DNA of 12,634 bases from Deltaproteobacteria bacterium (GCA_016208525.1 JACQYJ010000064.1:1-12634); one strand, 5' to 3'. Positions 1-7,014 are shown, counted from the stretch's first letter. Program-made: numbers and translations. Notes: generated from the sequence alone by a model not told the origin.

Positions 1-870
1 CGCAGGTTTATAACCCTTCCCCTTCTTCGTAACCAGGTGCAGCAGGATGGGACCGTTTAAGATTTTTATGTTGTTAAGGGTATCCATGAGAAAACCAAGG
101 TCATTGCCGTCTATAGGCCCGAAATACTTGAAGCCAAGCTCCTCAAAGAGCATCCCTGGAACTATCAGGTTCTTAAACGACTCCTCGGCCCTTCTTGCCA
201 GATCAGCCATGGAACCGCCGATTTTAGGGATGTGCTTCAAAAAAGACTCCGTTTCCTTCCGGAACTTGTTGTAGAAATACCCGGTCATTATGCGGTTTAG
301 ATAGGATGAAAGCCCTCCGACATTCTGGGAAATGGACATCTCGTTGTCATTTAATATGACTATGAGGTCTGTATCCAGGTGGCCCGCATGGTTCAAACCC
401 TCGAAGGCCAGCCCTGCCGTCATGGAACCATCACCTATCACAGCGATAACCTTGTTTTTGCCTCCACGCAAATCCCTTGCCTTTGCCATTCCAAGGGCCG
501 CCGAGATAGATGTGCTGGAGTGCCCCACATTGAAGGAATCATACTCGCTTTCCTCCCTCTTGGGGAAGCCGCTTATTCCGCCTTCCTGTCTCAGGGTATG
601 GAAGGAGTCCCTTCTGCCAGTAAGGAGCTTGTGGGCATACGCCTGATGTCCCACATCCCAGACGATTTTGTCTGATGGAGTATCAAAGATATAATGGAGG
701 GCAACGGTCAATTCGACAACGCCGAGGGACGAGGCCAGATGTCCGCCTGTCTTTGAGACAGTTGAAATTATAGTCTCTCTGAGTTCCTCTGAAAGCTTGC
801 TTAGGTCTTCAGGCTTGAGTTTTTTAAGGTCTTTAGGTGAGTTAACCTCATGAAGTAGGGGCGGGGTCAC
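1..870 (-). CDS. dxs: 1-deoxy-D-xylulose-5-phosphate synthase, N-terminal part (runs off the left edge)
   Basis: DXS condenses pyruvate and glyceraldehyde 3-phosphate, using thiamine diphosphate, in the first step of the MEP isoprenoid pathway in the cytoplasm. The 290 residues visible (of about 620-640 in the family) include TGGHLASSLGVVEL, WDVGHQAYAHKLLTGR, the thiamine-diphosphate motif opening at GDGSMTAG and ending LNDNEMSIS, and the glycine-rich DGND segment near the edge. Homology begins at LLHEVNSPKDLKKL. No ATG fits there, and the nearest in-frame start is GTG at 870, giving MTPPLLHEV; that GTG is the exact centre of a 19-base GC-rich palindrome. The gene follows ftsY by 47 bases on the same strand, so the two may be co-transcribed. 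Identity is certain; the start is inferred. Confidence 0.95.
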   Translation of the reverse strand, partial: MTPPLLHEVNSPKDLKKLKPEDLSKLSEELRETIISTVSKTGGHLASSLGVVELTVALHYIFDTPSDKIVWDVGHQAYAHKLLTGRRDSFHTLRQEGGISGFPKREESEYDSFNVGHSSTSISAALGMAKARDLRGGKNKVIAVIGDGSMTAGLAFEGLNHAGHLDTDLIVILNDNEMSISQNVGGLSSYLNRIMTGYFYNKFRKETESFLKHIPKIGGSMADLARRAEESFKNLIVPGMLFEELGFKYFGPIDGNDLGFLMDTLNNIKILNGPILLHLVTKKGKGYKPA

Positions 871-915
871 CCCGCCCTTACTACTGACTACTGACCACTG
901 ACCAGCGACCACTGC
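859..915. repeat. 19-base palindrome plus five tandem heptamers between ftsY and dxs
   Basis: Positions 859-877 form a perfect palindrome (GGGCGGGGT, one base, ACCCCGCCC). Next to it, 881-915 is five 7-base units: CTACTGA twice, then CCACTGA, CCAGCGA and CCACTGC. The block fills almost the whole ftsY-dxs gap and reaches into the dxs reading frame, where it supplies the likely GTG start and the first residues (MTPP). A related heptamer tract precedes queE at 9281-9301. Confidence 0.85.
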
Positions 916-917
916 CT

Positions 918-1841
918 TCAAAACAGCGCCTCCACAAACTCCGACGGTTCAAAGGGCCGCAGGTCTTCAACTCCCTCGCCGATCCCTATGAACTTCACGG
1001 GTATCTTTAGTTCGTCAACTATACTCACCACAACGCCGCCTTTAGCTGTGCCGTCCAGCTTTGTAAGGACTATCCCTGTTATATCCACAGCCTCTTTGAA
1101 AAGCTTCGCCTGGGATACTGCATTCTGCCCGGTAGTTGCATCCAGAACCAGTAATATTTCATGGGGCGCTCCAGGTAGCTCTCTCTCGACCACCCTCCTG
1201 GTCTTTTTAAGCTCCTCCATCAGATTTGTCTTTGTATGGAGCCTTCCTGCGGTATCCGCAACAAGTATATCCGTTCCTCTGCTCTTTGCAGCCTTCAGTG
1301 CGTCGAAAATGACTGCCGATGGGTCTGAGCCTTCCTTGTGTTTTATTATGCCGCAACCTGCCCGCTCCCCCCAGACTTCAAGCTGCTCAATGGCCGCAGC
1401 CCGGAATGTGTCTCCGGCGCACAAAAGGACCGACTTCCCTTCCGCACTGTATTTTGAAGCAAGCTTTCCTATGGTGGTCGTCTTCCCTACGCCGTTCACA
1501 CCAACAACCATAATGACAAAGGGCTTTCCCCTCCCTGTATCTATCGCATTCCCGGTACTTTTAAGTATTGTCAGTATCTCTTCCTTCAGATAGGCATTTA
1601 CAAGTCCTGCATCATCAGACTCCCCGCGCCTCAGCTTCTCCCTGACCTTTTCTATAAGCCTGTAAGAGGTCTGGACGCCAAGGTCCGAGGTCACCAGTAT
1701 CTCTTCCAGCTCGTCGTAGAGGTCCTCGTCAATCCTCTTCCTTCCTATAACGACCTGGTCTATCTTGTCAGTCAGCCCCTTGCGGGTCTTTGAAAGCCCC
1801 TCCTTCAGACGTTGGAATAAACCCTTTTTTTCTTCAGCCAT
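918..1841 (-). CDS. ftsY: Signal recognition particle receptor FtsY
   Basis: FtsY is the SRP-GTPase that docks ribosome-nascent chain-SRP complexes at the inner membrane and passes them to the Sec translocon. The 307-residue protein has a helical N domain (about residues 5-95, opening with a basic amphipathic stretch, GLFQRLKEGLSKTRKGL, likely to touch membrane) and a GTPase G domain. The P-loop GVNGVGKTTT is near 114-123, DTFRAAA at 144-150, DTAGR at 196-200, TKLDGTAKGG at 260-269 and the closing GIGEGVEDLRPF at 286-297. It lacks the long acidic A domain of E. coli FtsY, as is common outside enterics. ATG at 1841 has a purine-rich site (AGGGCAGG) just upstream. It is followed by dxs on the same strand. 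Confidence 0.97.
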   Translation of the reverse strand: MAEEKKGLFQRLKEGLSKTRKGLTDKIDQVVIGRKRIDEDLYDELEEILVTSDLGVQTSYRLIEKVREKLRRGESDDAGLVNAYLKEEILTILKSTGNAIDTGRGKPFVIMVVGVNGVGKTTTIGKLASKYSAEGKSVLLCAGDTFRAAAIEQLEVWGERAGCGIIKHKEGSDPSAVIFDALKAAKSRGTDILVADTAGRLHTKTNLMEELKKTRRVVERELPGAPHEILLVLDATTGQNAVSQAKLFKEAVDITGIVLTKLDGTAKGGVVVSIVDELKIPVKFIGIGEGVEDLRPFEPSEFVEALF

Positions 1842-1894
1842 AACCTGCCCTTCGATAGTTAATTTTATTTTATATGCAACGACAGATATATTTG

Positions 1895-1983
1895 CCCACC
1901 CTCACCCCAACCCTTTCCCTGAGGGCGAGGGAGAATGCTGATTCTTCCCTCCCCTTCAAGGGGAGGGTCAGGGTGGGGATGGG
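1895..1983. repeat. C/G-rich inverted-repeat element in the vapC-ftsY gap
   Basis: An 89-base element has imperfect 20-base inverted ends (CCCACCCTCACCCCAACCCT on the left; the complement of the right end is CCCATCCCCACCCTGACCCT). It contains a perfect 10+1+10 palindrome at 1947-1967 (CCCTCCCCTT / AAGGGGAGGG). The core resembles the 21-base C/G palindromes nested in the repeats inside manC (5977-5997) and queE (9219-9239). It is probably a non-autonomous palindromic repeat and could form a hairpin in RNA. Confidence 0.75.
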
Positions 1984-2043
1984 ATATACGCAACTATTTA
2001 TGACGTTACATATATATTATTCCACAAATCCTGTATCAGGAGG

Positions 2044-2481
2044 TTATTTATGGGTCTTTTCCTTAAACGGATTCCTTATCTCAACTCCCTTTATTACATG
2101 CTTGTCGGAAAGGTCCTCGGAAAGAAGGGTCTTTGCCCCACCTGTCGTTGCAGCCGCAATGATTGCGGAGTCCCAATAGGAATACCCGCTCTCTTTATGT
2201 ATATCGAAAGACTGCAATATCAGCTCCCCGTCAACTATTACTGTTTTCCATTTCAGGATGTCCTTGACTATCTCTTTTGCAACAGCAACATCAAGAGGTT
2301 TTGGTATCTTCCTTGTCACATTAACAAAGAATTCCTGCAACACCTGGGTGCTTATAACCCCCCTGCTTGTATTCCAGAGGTCTTTCATGATCTCTACGGC
2401 CTTAATATGCTTCTCCCCTGCGGAAATATCATAGGCGTAAACAAGAATATTGGTATCTATAAACACTTTACCGTCTTTCAT
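2044..2481 (-). CDS. vapC: PIN-domain toxin, VapC family
   Basis: PIN-domain toxins are metal-dependent ribonucleases that stop translation by cutting tRNA or rRNA and are held inactive by their antitoxin. The 145-residue protein fits the family length. It shows the four acidic positions expected for the PIN active site: D9 in FIDTNILVYAYD, E50 in VLQEFF, D104 in YWDSAIIAAA and D123 in LLSEDLSD. Its start lies 14 bases inside the preceding antitoxin gene, the usual coupled arrangement. The target RNA cannot be read from sequence. The 3' end borders the inverted-repeat element at 1895-1983. Confidence 0.9.
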   Translation of the reverse strand: MKDGKVFIDTNILVYAYDISAGEKHIKAVEIMKDLWNTSRGVISTQVLQEFFVNVTRKIPKPLDVAVAKEIVKDILKWKTVIVDGELILQSFDIHKESGYSYWDSAIIAAATTGGAKTLLSEDLSDKHVIKGVEIRNPFKEKTHK

Positions 2482-2713
2482 GGAGTTCGTCCCTTGAGAT
2501 AGTGATTTTGCCTTTTGTCCCTATATCAATACCATGTTCCATAAGGGCAAACTGCCTCTCCTTCGCCCTCTGATACCCAGTCTCCCCCTTCACCCGTTCT
2601 TCCAGCGTCTCCCTAAGAAGGTCGCTCAAAGACCTGTCTTTCATGACGGCCAGGGTCTTGGCCCTTTTCAGCAGCGTCTTTGGAAGCGAAAGGGTAATGT
2701 TTTGCCTCTCCAT
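2468..2713 (-). CDS. vapB: Ribbon-helix-helix antitoxin, VapB/CopG-like
   Basis: This small protein (81 residues) would neutralise the PIN toxin encoded immediately downstream and repress their shared promoter. The N-terminal segment NITLSLPKTLLKRAKTLAVM followed by SLSDLLRETLEERV has the strand-helix-helix pattern of ribbon-helix-helix DNA-binding proteins (about residues 5-42). The C-terminal half is the likely toxin-binding tail. ATG at 2713 is preceded by a strong AAGGGAGG ribosome site. It overlaps vapC by 14 bases. A promoter and partial palindrome lie at 2744-2772. The fold call rests on pattern and on the toxin partner. Confidence 0.87.
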   Translation of the reverse strand: MERQNITLSLPKTLLKRAKTLAVMKDRSLSDLLRETLEERVKGETGYQRAKERQFALMEHGIDIGTKGKITISRDELHERR

Positions 2714-2743
2714 ATAAACCTCCCTTTTTATACTCAGTTAATA

Positions 2744-2772
2744 TCTATATCACATGTTTACGTGATAATCAA
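2744..2772 (-). promoter_or_regulatory. vapBC promoter with an internal operator-like palindrome
   Basis: On the minus strand, TTGATT (2772-2767) and TATAGA (2749-2744) are separated by 17 bases. The spacer carries an imperfect inverted repeat, ATCAC and GTGAT, at 2749-2766. A palindrome between the two promoter boxes is where ribbon-helix-helix antitoxins commonly bind to repress their own operon. Seen: the boxes and the palindrome. Inferred: autoregulation. Confidence 0.6.
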
Positions 2773-3001
2773 ATTCAAACGGAATTCCCTGGTATATCTG
2801 ATTCACCGCGAGACGCAGTGAAAAATGTTTTTACTGCTCTATTGTTCCTAATATTTTAATTCAAGGCAAGATTTCAAGCAGATTCCCGACCTTGCATGAT
2901 TTTTATGTTGTCAACAAATAGTCGGCGGTTTTTTTAATAGATAGGTCTAAAGGTGGGATGGAGGATACATGGATAAAGCTGTCAGTGCCCGGATTGCTTC
3001 A
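2773..3001. other. AT-rich intergenic stretch without a recognisable gene
   Basis: No reading frame with credible protein character, RNA gene or strong terminator was found. The stretch is AT-rich and contains TTCAC and GTGAA flanking a short GC-rich segment near 2802-2822. It separates vapBC from the attC-like site and its adjoining small frame. Confidence 0.5.
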
Positions 3002-3082
3002 TCACCCCCGGTGCAGATCAGAAGATCGATCACTGCCGCAGATTTGACACACGCGGCGTTTCTCGGCACCCGTCTTGTTCAT
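3002..3082 (-). pseudogene. Possible truncated second cassette gene with a zinc-knuckle-like start
   Basis: A 26-residue frame begins 24 bases past the attC-like site, where the next integron cassette gene would start. It reads MNKTGAEKRRVCQICG and ends shortly after an SSDLHRG segment at a TGA. The CxxC spacing followed by a histidine resembles the opening of HNH or zinc-ribbon proteins, but the frame stops before any complete domain. It could be a cut-off cassette gene or chance. No ribosome site is obvious. Confidence 0.3.
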
Positions 3083-3105
3083 ATGTTCGACTCCGATGAT
3101 TGCAT

Positions 3106-3203
3106 GTCTAACGACCAAGCTCATTTGCACTTCTGGCGTGCGGCTTGCGGCCCTTTGCGAAACGCATGACAGGAAAGCGTCAATGTGAAGCGGCTTGTTA
3201 GGC
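3106..3203 (-). other. attC-like recombination site (integron cassette end)
   Basis: Read on the minus strand, this 98-base segment begins with GCCTAAC (3203-3197, fits RYYYAAC) and ends with GTTAGAC (3112-3106, fits GTTRRRY). The two ends pair at 6 of 7 positions. Inside them, GCTTCACATTG can pair with the complement of GCTCATTTGC, leaving unpaired bases as in known attC stems. The higA stop codon TAA lies inside the first core, the typical end of a cassette gene. No integrase gene or second attC is visible, so this would be a lone or sedentary cassette. Confidence 0.7.
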
Positions 3204-3479
3204 CAACTCTATTTTTAGATTCTTTCCCAATGCAAGAGCAGCCTTCTCCAATGTTTGCAGAGTAACAGAAACATTGGAAGGATCAAGAAGCCTGTCCAGG
3301 GCAGAGCGGCTGGTGTGCATCTTTTCGGCCAAAGCGGATTTTGAAAGGTTTGTCCGCTTCATTTCCATTTCAATCCGATAGGCAATCACTCGCTTTATTG
3401 CAGCAGCCTCTGTTTCTGCTCTAAGACCCTCTTCTTCAAGAAAATCATCAAACCCGGAGCCTAAATATTTGTTCTTCAT
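3198..3479 (-). CDS. higA: XRE-family helix-turn-helix antitoxin, HigA-like
   Basis: This is the predicted antitoxin and autorepressor for the toxin gene just upstream. The 93-residue protein has a helix-turn-helix in its second half: NLSKSALAEKMHTSRSALDR (residues 44-63), followed by LQTLEKAALALGKNLKIEL, typical of XRE antitoxins. The N-terminal third is acidic and helical. Its ATG overlaps the toxin stop by four bases (ATGA), implying coupled translation in toxin-first order, as is usual for HigBA. The stop codon sits inside the attC core at 3197-3203, a hallmark of integron cassettes. Confidence 0.88.
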   Translation of the reverse strand: MKNKYLGSGFDDFLEEEGLRAETEAAAIKRVIAYRIEMEMKRTNLSKSALAEKMHTSRSALDRLLDPSNVSVTLQTLEKAALALGKNLKIELA

Positions 3480-3832
3480 TTTGCACCTCTCTTATAATTG
3501 CCAAGACGGGTCAATGCTGTCTTGAGTTCATTTTGTGGAGTCTTCTGAGATTTTTTGATGAACCCATGCAGCAAAATCATGTACTCGCCATCAACAGTGA
3601 AGAAGACCCGCGCAATGCTACTTTCCAAGCTTGTGCGGACTTCCCATAAGTCCTTGTCAATCTTCCTGATTAGCGGCATTCCCAGAGGCCACCCTAACTG
3701 AGCGGTCTTGATGTCTTCACCGATCTGCCGCTTGTCTTCCCGCGGAAGTTCCTTAAGCCACTCTCTCACAGGCAGGTTGCCGGTCTCTGACAGGTAAAAG
3801 ACAACTTTCAGGACATAGGTAATGTCATCCAT
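3476..3832 (-). CDS. higB: HigB/RelE-like toxin, phage Gp49-like family
   Basis: Members of this family are ribosome-dependent mRNA endonucleases of the RelE superfamily. The 118-residue protein has the family pattern: PLIRKIDKDLWEVRT (53-67), IARVFF (73-78), then MILLHGFIKKSQKTP (85-99), which holds the conserved FxKKxxKTP segment. A GTG at 3862 would add ten residues, but the -35/-10 boxes lie inside that extension, so I place the start at ATG 3832. That puts translation only a few bases after the predicted transcription start, so the message may be nearly leaderless, and no ribosome site is seen. It is in one transcription unit with higA. Confidence 0.85.
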   Translation of the reverse strand: MDDITYVLKVVFYLSETGNLPVREWLKELPREDKRQIGEDIKTAQLGWPLGMPLIRKIDKDLWEVRTSLESSIARVFFTVDGEYMILLHGFIKKSQKTPQNELKTALTRLGNYKRGAK

Positions 3833-3841
3833 TCGCAACCC

Positions 3842-3869
3842 ATTGTACCATTTTTGGGGCACTTGTCAA
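3842..3869 (-). promoter_or_regulatory. higBA promoter
   Basis: On the minus strand, TTGACA (3869-3864, perfect consensus) and TACAAT (3847-3842, 5 of 6) are 16 bases apart. Transcription would start near 3835, about three bases before the higB ATG at 3832. A cassette carrying its own promoter fits toxin-antitoxin cassettes, which often have one. Confidence 0.75.
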
Positions 3870-3901
3870 TAATAATTTGGTGGGCAAGATATTCCCACCC
3901 C

Positions 3902-3930
3902 TTGAATTACCCCAAGGTCTGTGAGATAAT
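3902..3930 (+). promoter_or_regulatory. glmU promoter
   Basis: TTGAAT (3902-3907) and GATAAT (3925-3930) are separated by exactly 17 bases. A start near 3937 gives a leader of about 24 bases containing a GGAGG ribosome site at 3949-3953. It is divergent from the higBA promoter. Confidence 0.6.
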
Positions 3931-3960
3931 TTTCTGCAAATAAATTTCGGAGGTTCCGGT

Positions 3961-5343
3961 TTGAACAAAACAGCGGTTGTTGTCCTTGCAGCAGGCAAGG
4001 GCGCCAGGATGAAATCAGAAAAGGCAAAGGTTCTGCATGAGATCGGAGGAAAGCCCCTTCTTTCTTATGTTATAAAGGCCTCAAAAGAATTAGGGACAGA
4101 TAAAACCATTGTCGTTGTTGGGCACCAGTCGGAGACTGTTAAAGAGGCCTTTCCAGGAAAAGATGTTGTCTTTGTGGAGCAGAAAGAACAGCTCGGCACA
4201 GGTCATGCCGTGATGCAGGCGGAAAATGCCCTGAGGGGGTTCAAGGGAAACATACTCATCCTCTCTGGTGATGTGCCTCTTATAACAGCGGATACACTGA
4301 AAGGGTTGATGGGTCTTCATGTCAAAAGCAGGGCGACCATCACAGTGCTTACGGCTGAACCTGAAAAACCTTATGGTTACGGCAGGATCATAAAGGACGC
4401 CAAAGGGGACATCAAAAAGATAGTTGAAGAAAAGGATGCAACGGCAGCAGAAAAGAAGGTAAGAGAGATAAACGCAGGGATTTACTGCGTGGCCTCTGAG
4501 TTTCTGTTTAAGGCCATGAGGGGAATAAAACCCAAAAATGCCCAGAAAGAATACTATCTCACGGATATAGTCGGGATGGCTGTAAAAGAGAAGAAAAAGG
4601 CAGCAACTCACAAGACTGCCGATTTCAAGGAAGTGATGGGGATAAACTCACGGTTGGAGCTTGCTGAGGCCGAGCTCATACAGAGGACAAGGATTTTGAA
4701 TGAGATGATGAAAAACGGCGTCACAATCATAGACCCGGCATGCACATATATCGCACAGTCAGTGAAGATATCGGCAGACACCATCGTCTTCCCAGGCTCC
4801 ATGATAAGCGGCGAAACAGTTATAGGCAAGGGAACGGTAATAGGGCCGGGATGCATCATCTCCGATGCGAAGATAGGAGATGGAGTAAACATAAAGGCAT
4901 ATTCGGTAATAGATAAAAGCGAGATCGAAGATGGGGCGTTCATTGGCCCTATGGCCCATGTGAGGCCGGAATCTGTGATTAAGAAGGGAGCACATATAGG
5001 GAACTTTGTCGAGGTCAAGAAATCAAAAATAGGCGAAGGCTCCAAGGCCAACCACCTATCATATATCGGGGATGCCACTATCGGAAAAGGGGTGAATATC
5101 GGCGCAGGGACCATAACATGCAACTATGACGGCGTAAAAAAACATCGGACGGTCATTGAGGATAATGTCTTTGTAGGAAGCGACACCCAGCTTGTGGCGC
5201 CAGTCAGGATAGGGGAAGGTTCTCTAATAGGCGCTGGAACCACTGTTACTGAGGATGTCCCGGAAGGCTCGCTGGTCTTGAGCAGGGTCAGACAGCTGAC
5301 AAAGGAAGGATTGGCAAAAAAATATCTGAGACGAAAGGGTTAA
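3961..5343 (+). CDS. glmU: Bifunctional UDP-N-acetylglucosamine pyrophosphorylase / glucosamine-1-phosphate acetyltransferase
   Basis: GlmU acetylates glucosamine 1-phosphate and then transfers UMP from UTP, making UDP-GlcNAc for peptidoglycan and lipopolysaccharide. The 460 residues match the family length. The N-terminal uridyltransferase has LAAGKGARMKSEKAK (9-23), QLGTGHAV (77-84) and LSGDVPLI (101-108). From about residue 250 the hexapeptide repeats of a left-handed beta-helix form the acetyltransferase, with the catalytic-type histidine at 365 (ANHLSYIGD) and GAGTITCNYDG at 381-391. The start is TTG at 3961, chosen because GGAGG lies seven bases upstream and homology begins at once. It is the only plus-strand gene in the window and converges on manC with a 12-base gap and no visible terminator. 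Confidence 0.97.
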   Translation: MNKTAVVVLAAGKGARMKSEKAKVLHEIGGKPLLSYVIKASKELGTDKTIVVVGHQSETVKEAFPGKDVVFVEQKEQLGTGHAVMQAENALRGFKGNILILSGDVPLITADTLKGLMGLHVKSRATITVLTAEPEKPYGYGRIIKDAKGDIKKIVEEKDATAAEKKVREINAGIYCVASEFLFKAMRGIKPKNAQKEYYLTDIVGMAVKEKKKAATHKTADFKEVMGINSRLELAEAELIQRTRILNEMMKNGVTIIDPACTYIAQSVKISADTIVFPGSMISGETVIGKGTVIGPGCIISDAKIGDGVNIKAYSVIDKSEIEDGAFIGPMAHVRPESVIKKGAHIGNFVEVKKSKIGEGSKANHLSYIGDATIGKGVNIGAGTITCNYDGVKKHRTVIEDNVFVGSDTQLVAPVRIGEGSLIGAGTTVTEDVPEGSLVLSRVRQLTKEGLAKKYLRRKG

Positions 5344-5355
5344 AAAGTTTACGAT

Positions 5356-6489
5356 TTATAGGTACTTGTCCCTCCCTTCTCTCTCAAGTATCTCCACCAC
5401 CTTCTTTACATCCTGCGCCCTTGACTTGTCGCAGATGAGGAGGGCATCCTCTGTTTCCACTACTATCAGGTTGCTCACTCCTATAGTTGCAACAAGCTTC
5501 TTAGGGGAATAGACTATACAATCTTTAGTGTCAATGGATATATGCTCCGCCTGGGCAACGACACCATGTTCGTCCCTTGGAAGGAGATCGTCTATGGCAG
5601 TCCAGCTCCCGACATCGTTCCAACCGAAGGTTGAAGGAATAACAAGGACGTTGTCTGCCTTCTCCATAACCCCGTAATCTATCGAGACAGAGGGAAGTTC
5701 CCCATAAACATCATTAAGCGCCCTCTCCTGCTCCTCTGTTCCAAGGGCCGGCTCCAGCCTCAGAAGGCCTATATACAGTTCAGGCATATACCTCTCAATG
5801 GCCCTGAGTATGGTAGATACCTTGAAGAGAAACATACCGGCGTTCCAGAGGTACTCGCCGCTCTTTACATACTGTTCAGCCGTTGCCCTGTCTGGCTTTT
5901 CCACAAATCTCTCGACGTGGTATGCCTCAAACCTTGTCGGGGACAGTCCCGATTCTACCACCCCGCGCTTCGTGCTCCCCTCCTTGTTAAGGAGGGGAAT
6001 TAAAGGGGTGGTTAAATCCCCCTTCTTTATATACCCATATCCCGTCTCCGGCCTGTCGGGGGTCATTCCAAGGGTTATGATGTAATCCCCGCTCTTTGCA
6101 ACCTCGCAGGCATTTCTCAGGGTCTCAAGAAATCCGCCTTTATCAAGGATTACATGGTCGGCAGGGAGGACAGCCATCACGCCTTCAGGGTCCAGCTTCT
6201 TAAGCCTCATGGCCGCAAGCCCGATACAGGGCGCCGTGTTCCTGCCAACAGGCTCAGCCATTATATTTTCTGACGGCAGATCGGGGATATGGCCGATAAG
6301 TTCCTCGACATGCTCCATACCAGTGACAACATAGATGTCTTCAGGGTTAACAAAAGGAAGCAGCCTGTCCACTGTCTGCCTTATCATGGACTCGGAACCG
6401 ACTATATCAAGGAGCTGCTTTGGCCTCTTCTTTCTGCTCCTCGGCCAGAATCTGGCACCCTGCCCGCCTGCCATTATTACTGCAAACAT
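5356..6489 (-). CDS. manC: Mannose-1-phosphate guanylyltransferase with an in-frame repeat insertion
   Basis: The enzyme makes GDP-mannose from mannose 1-phosphate and GTP for surface polysaccharide or glycoconjugates. Of 377 residues, the nucleotidyltransferase signature AGGQGARFWPRSR (7-19), PKQLLDI (23-29), EPVGRNTAPCIG (79-90), LPADH (108-112), FVEKPD (195-200) and WNAGMF (215-220) are intact, as is FGWNDVGSW (288-296). The C-terminal isomerase domain of longer bifunctional proteins is absent. Between GYGYIKK and TRFEAYHVERFVEKPD lie 28 extra residues (157-184, including PLIPLLNKEG and VVESGLSP) encoded by a palindromic repeat (5939-6022). This is normally a short surface loop, so the enzyme may tolerate it. 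AAGGGG precedes the ATG. Confidence 0.93.
   Translation of the reverse strand: MFAVIMAGGQGARFWPRSRKKRPKQLLDIVGSESMIRQTVDRLLPFVNPEDIYVVTGMEHVEELIGHIPDLPSENIMAEPVGRNTAPCIGLAAMRLKKLDPEGVMAVLPADHVILDKGGFLETLRNACEVAKSGDYIITLGMTPDRPETGYGYIKKGDLTTPLIPLLNKEGSTKRGVVESGLSPTRFEAYHVERFVEKPDRATAEQYVKSGEYLWNAGMFLFKVSTILRAIERYMPELYIGLLRLEPALGTEEQERALNDVYGELPSVSIDYGVMEKADNVLVIPSTFGWNDVGSWTAIDDLLPRDEHGVVAQAEHISIDTKDCIVYSPKKLVATIGVSNLIVVETEDALLICDKSRAQDVKKVVEILEREGRDKYL
5939..6022 (-). repeat. GGGGACTGTCCC-type palindromic element inside manC (copy A)
   Basis: This 84-base insertion (28 codons) begins on the plus strand with GGGGACAGTCCCGATTCTAC, identical over 20 bases to copy B in queE. It carries a nested 9+3+9 palindrome at 5977-5997 (CCCCTCCTT / AAGGAGGGG). 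Its other end, TAAATCC followed by CCC, looks like the copy B end with eight bases lost. It is translated as part of ManC and ends there with VESGLSP, the same peptide that copy B gives in QueE. Confidence 0.85.
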
Positions 6490-6570
6490 TTATTTCCCCT
6501 TTTTGGTAAGTAACAAGATATTTTCAGTTGACGAGATGGAATATAAGGCAGGAGGCCATAAAACTGTATT

Positions 6571-6948
6571 TCATGTGATTTTCAGCAACTGTGTGGCTGT
6601 TGCCAAAAGGTTTGTAGCCTGTATCGGTTTCGTAATATAGGAGTTGGCGCCGAGGGCCAACGCCCTGTCCCTGTCCTCCTGCCCCCCTTCTGTGGTTATT
6701 ACAACTATAGGGATATCCTTGTTTGCCGGGTCGTTTTTAACAAGGCTGACAAGCTTCAGGCCGTCCATAATCGGCATGTTAATATCAGTGAAGATAATAT
6801 CGAACTTGCCGGCGGATATCTTCTTCAGCCCGTCAACCCCGTCGCTTGCCTCAACTATTTCAACATCCTTCAGCCTCTTCAGGGTAAAGGTTATCAGTTG
6901 TCTCATGGTGGGAGAGTCTTCTACCACCAATATTCTAAAGCGAGCCAT
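6571..6948 (-). CDS. CheY-like single-domain response regulator
   Basis: A stand-alone receiver domain (125 residues) that passes on a phosphorylation signal by protein contact, with no output domain of its own. The phosphorylation site is complete: acidic pocket E10-D11 (VVEDSPTMRQL), phospho-acceptor D55 (FTDINMPIMDG), T85 (VITTEGG) and K107 (YITKP). ATG at 6948 follows a long G-run that serves as ribosome site. The GAF protein gene ends 66 bases upstream on the same strand, so the two probably share a transcript and pathway; no kinase or chemotaxis gene is visible. CheY in the strict sense is possible, but motility genes are not in view. Confidence 0.93.
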   Translation of the reverse strand: MARFRILVVEDSPTMRQLITFTLKRLKDVEIVEASDGVDGLKKISAGKFDIIFTDINMPIMDGLKLVSLVKNDPANKDIPIVVITTEGGQEDRDRALALGANSYITKPIQATNLLATATQLLKIT

Positions 6949-6968
6949 ATTCCCCCCCCCTCACATTC

Positions 6969-7007
6969 AGCAATGAGTGTAAATCTTTAACTCATTAGCT
7001 CATTGCT
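6969..7007. repeat. Overlapping inverted repeats between the GAF and receiver genes
   Basis: AGCAATGAG (6969-6977) and CTCATTGCT (6999-7007) form a perfect 9-base stem. AATGAGT (6972-6978) and ACTCATT (6990-6996) form an alternative 7-base stem sharing the first arm. Only one can form at a time. No U-run follows on either strand, so a classical terminator is unlikely. Confidence 0.5.
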
Positions 7008-7014
7008 TCAAAAT

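Noticed and set aside
988..1593. 201-residue plus-strand frame opposite ftsY
   Set aside because: FtsY on the other strand carries every GTPase motif; this frame is its antisense shadow.
2929..2938. T-run as a rho-independent terminator
   Set aside because: No stable stem precedes the run on the plus strand and no gene ends just upstream in that orientation.
2969..3169. 66-residue plus-strand frame starting MDKAVSARIASS
   Set aside because: It crosses the attC-like site, shows no domain character and is not preceded by a convincing ribosome site.
3833..3862. GTG start adding ten residues to HigB
   Set aside because: The -35 and -10 boxes overlap this stretch, so it would not be in the transcript.
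4090..5123. Long minus-strand frames opposite glmU
   Set aside because: They are shadows of the glmU coding frame, with no family features.
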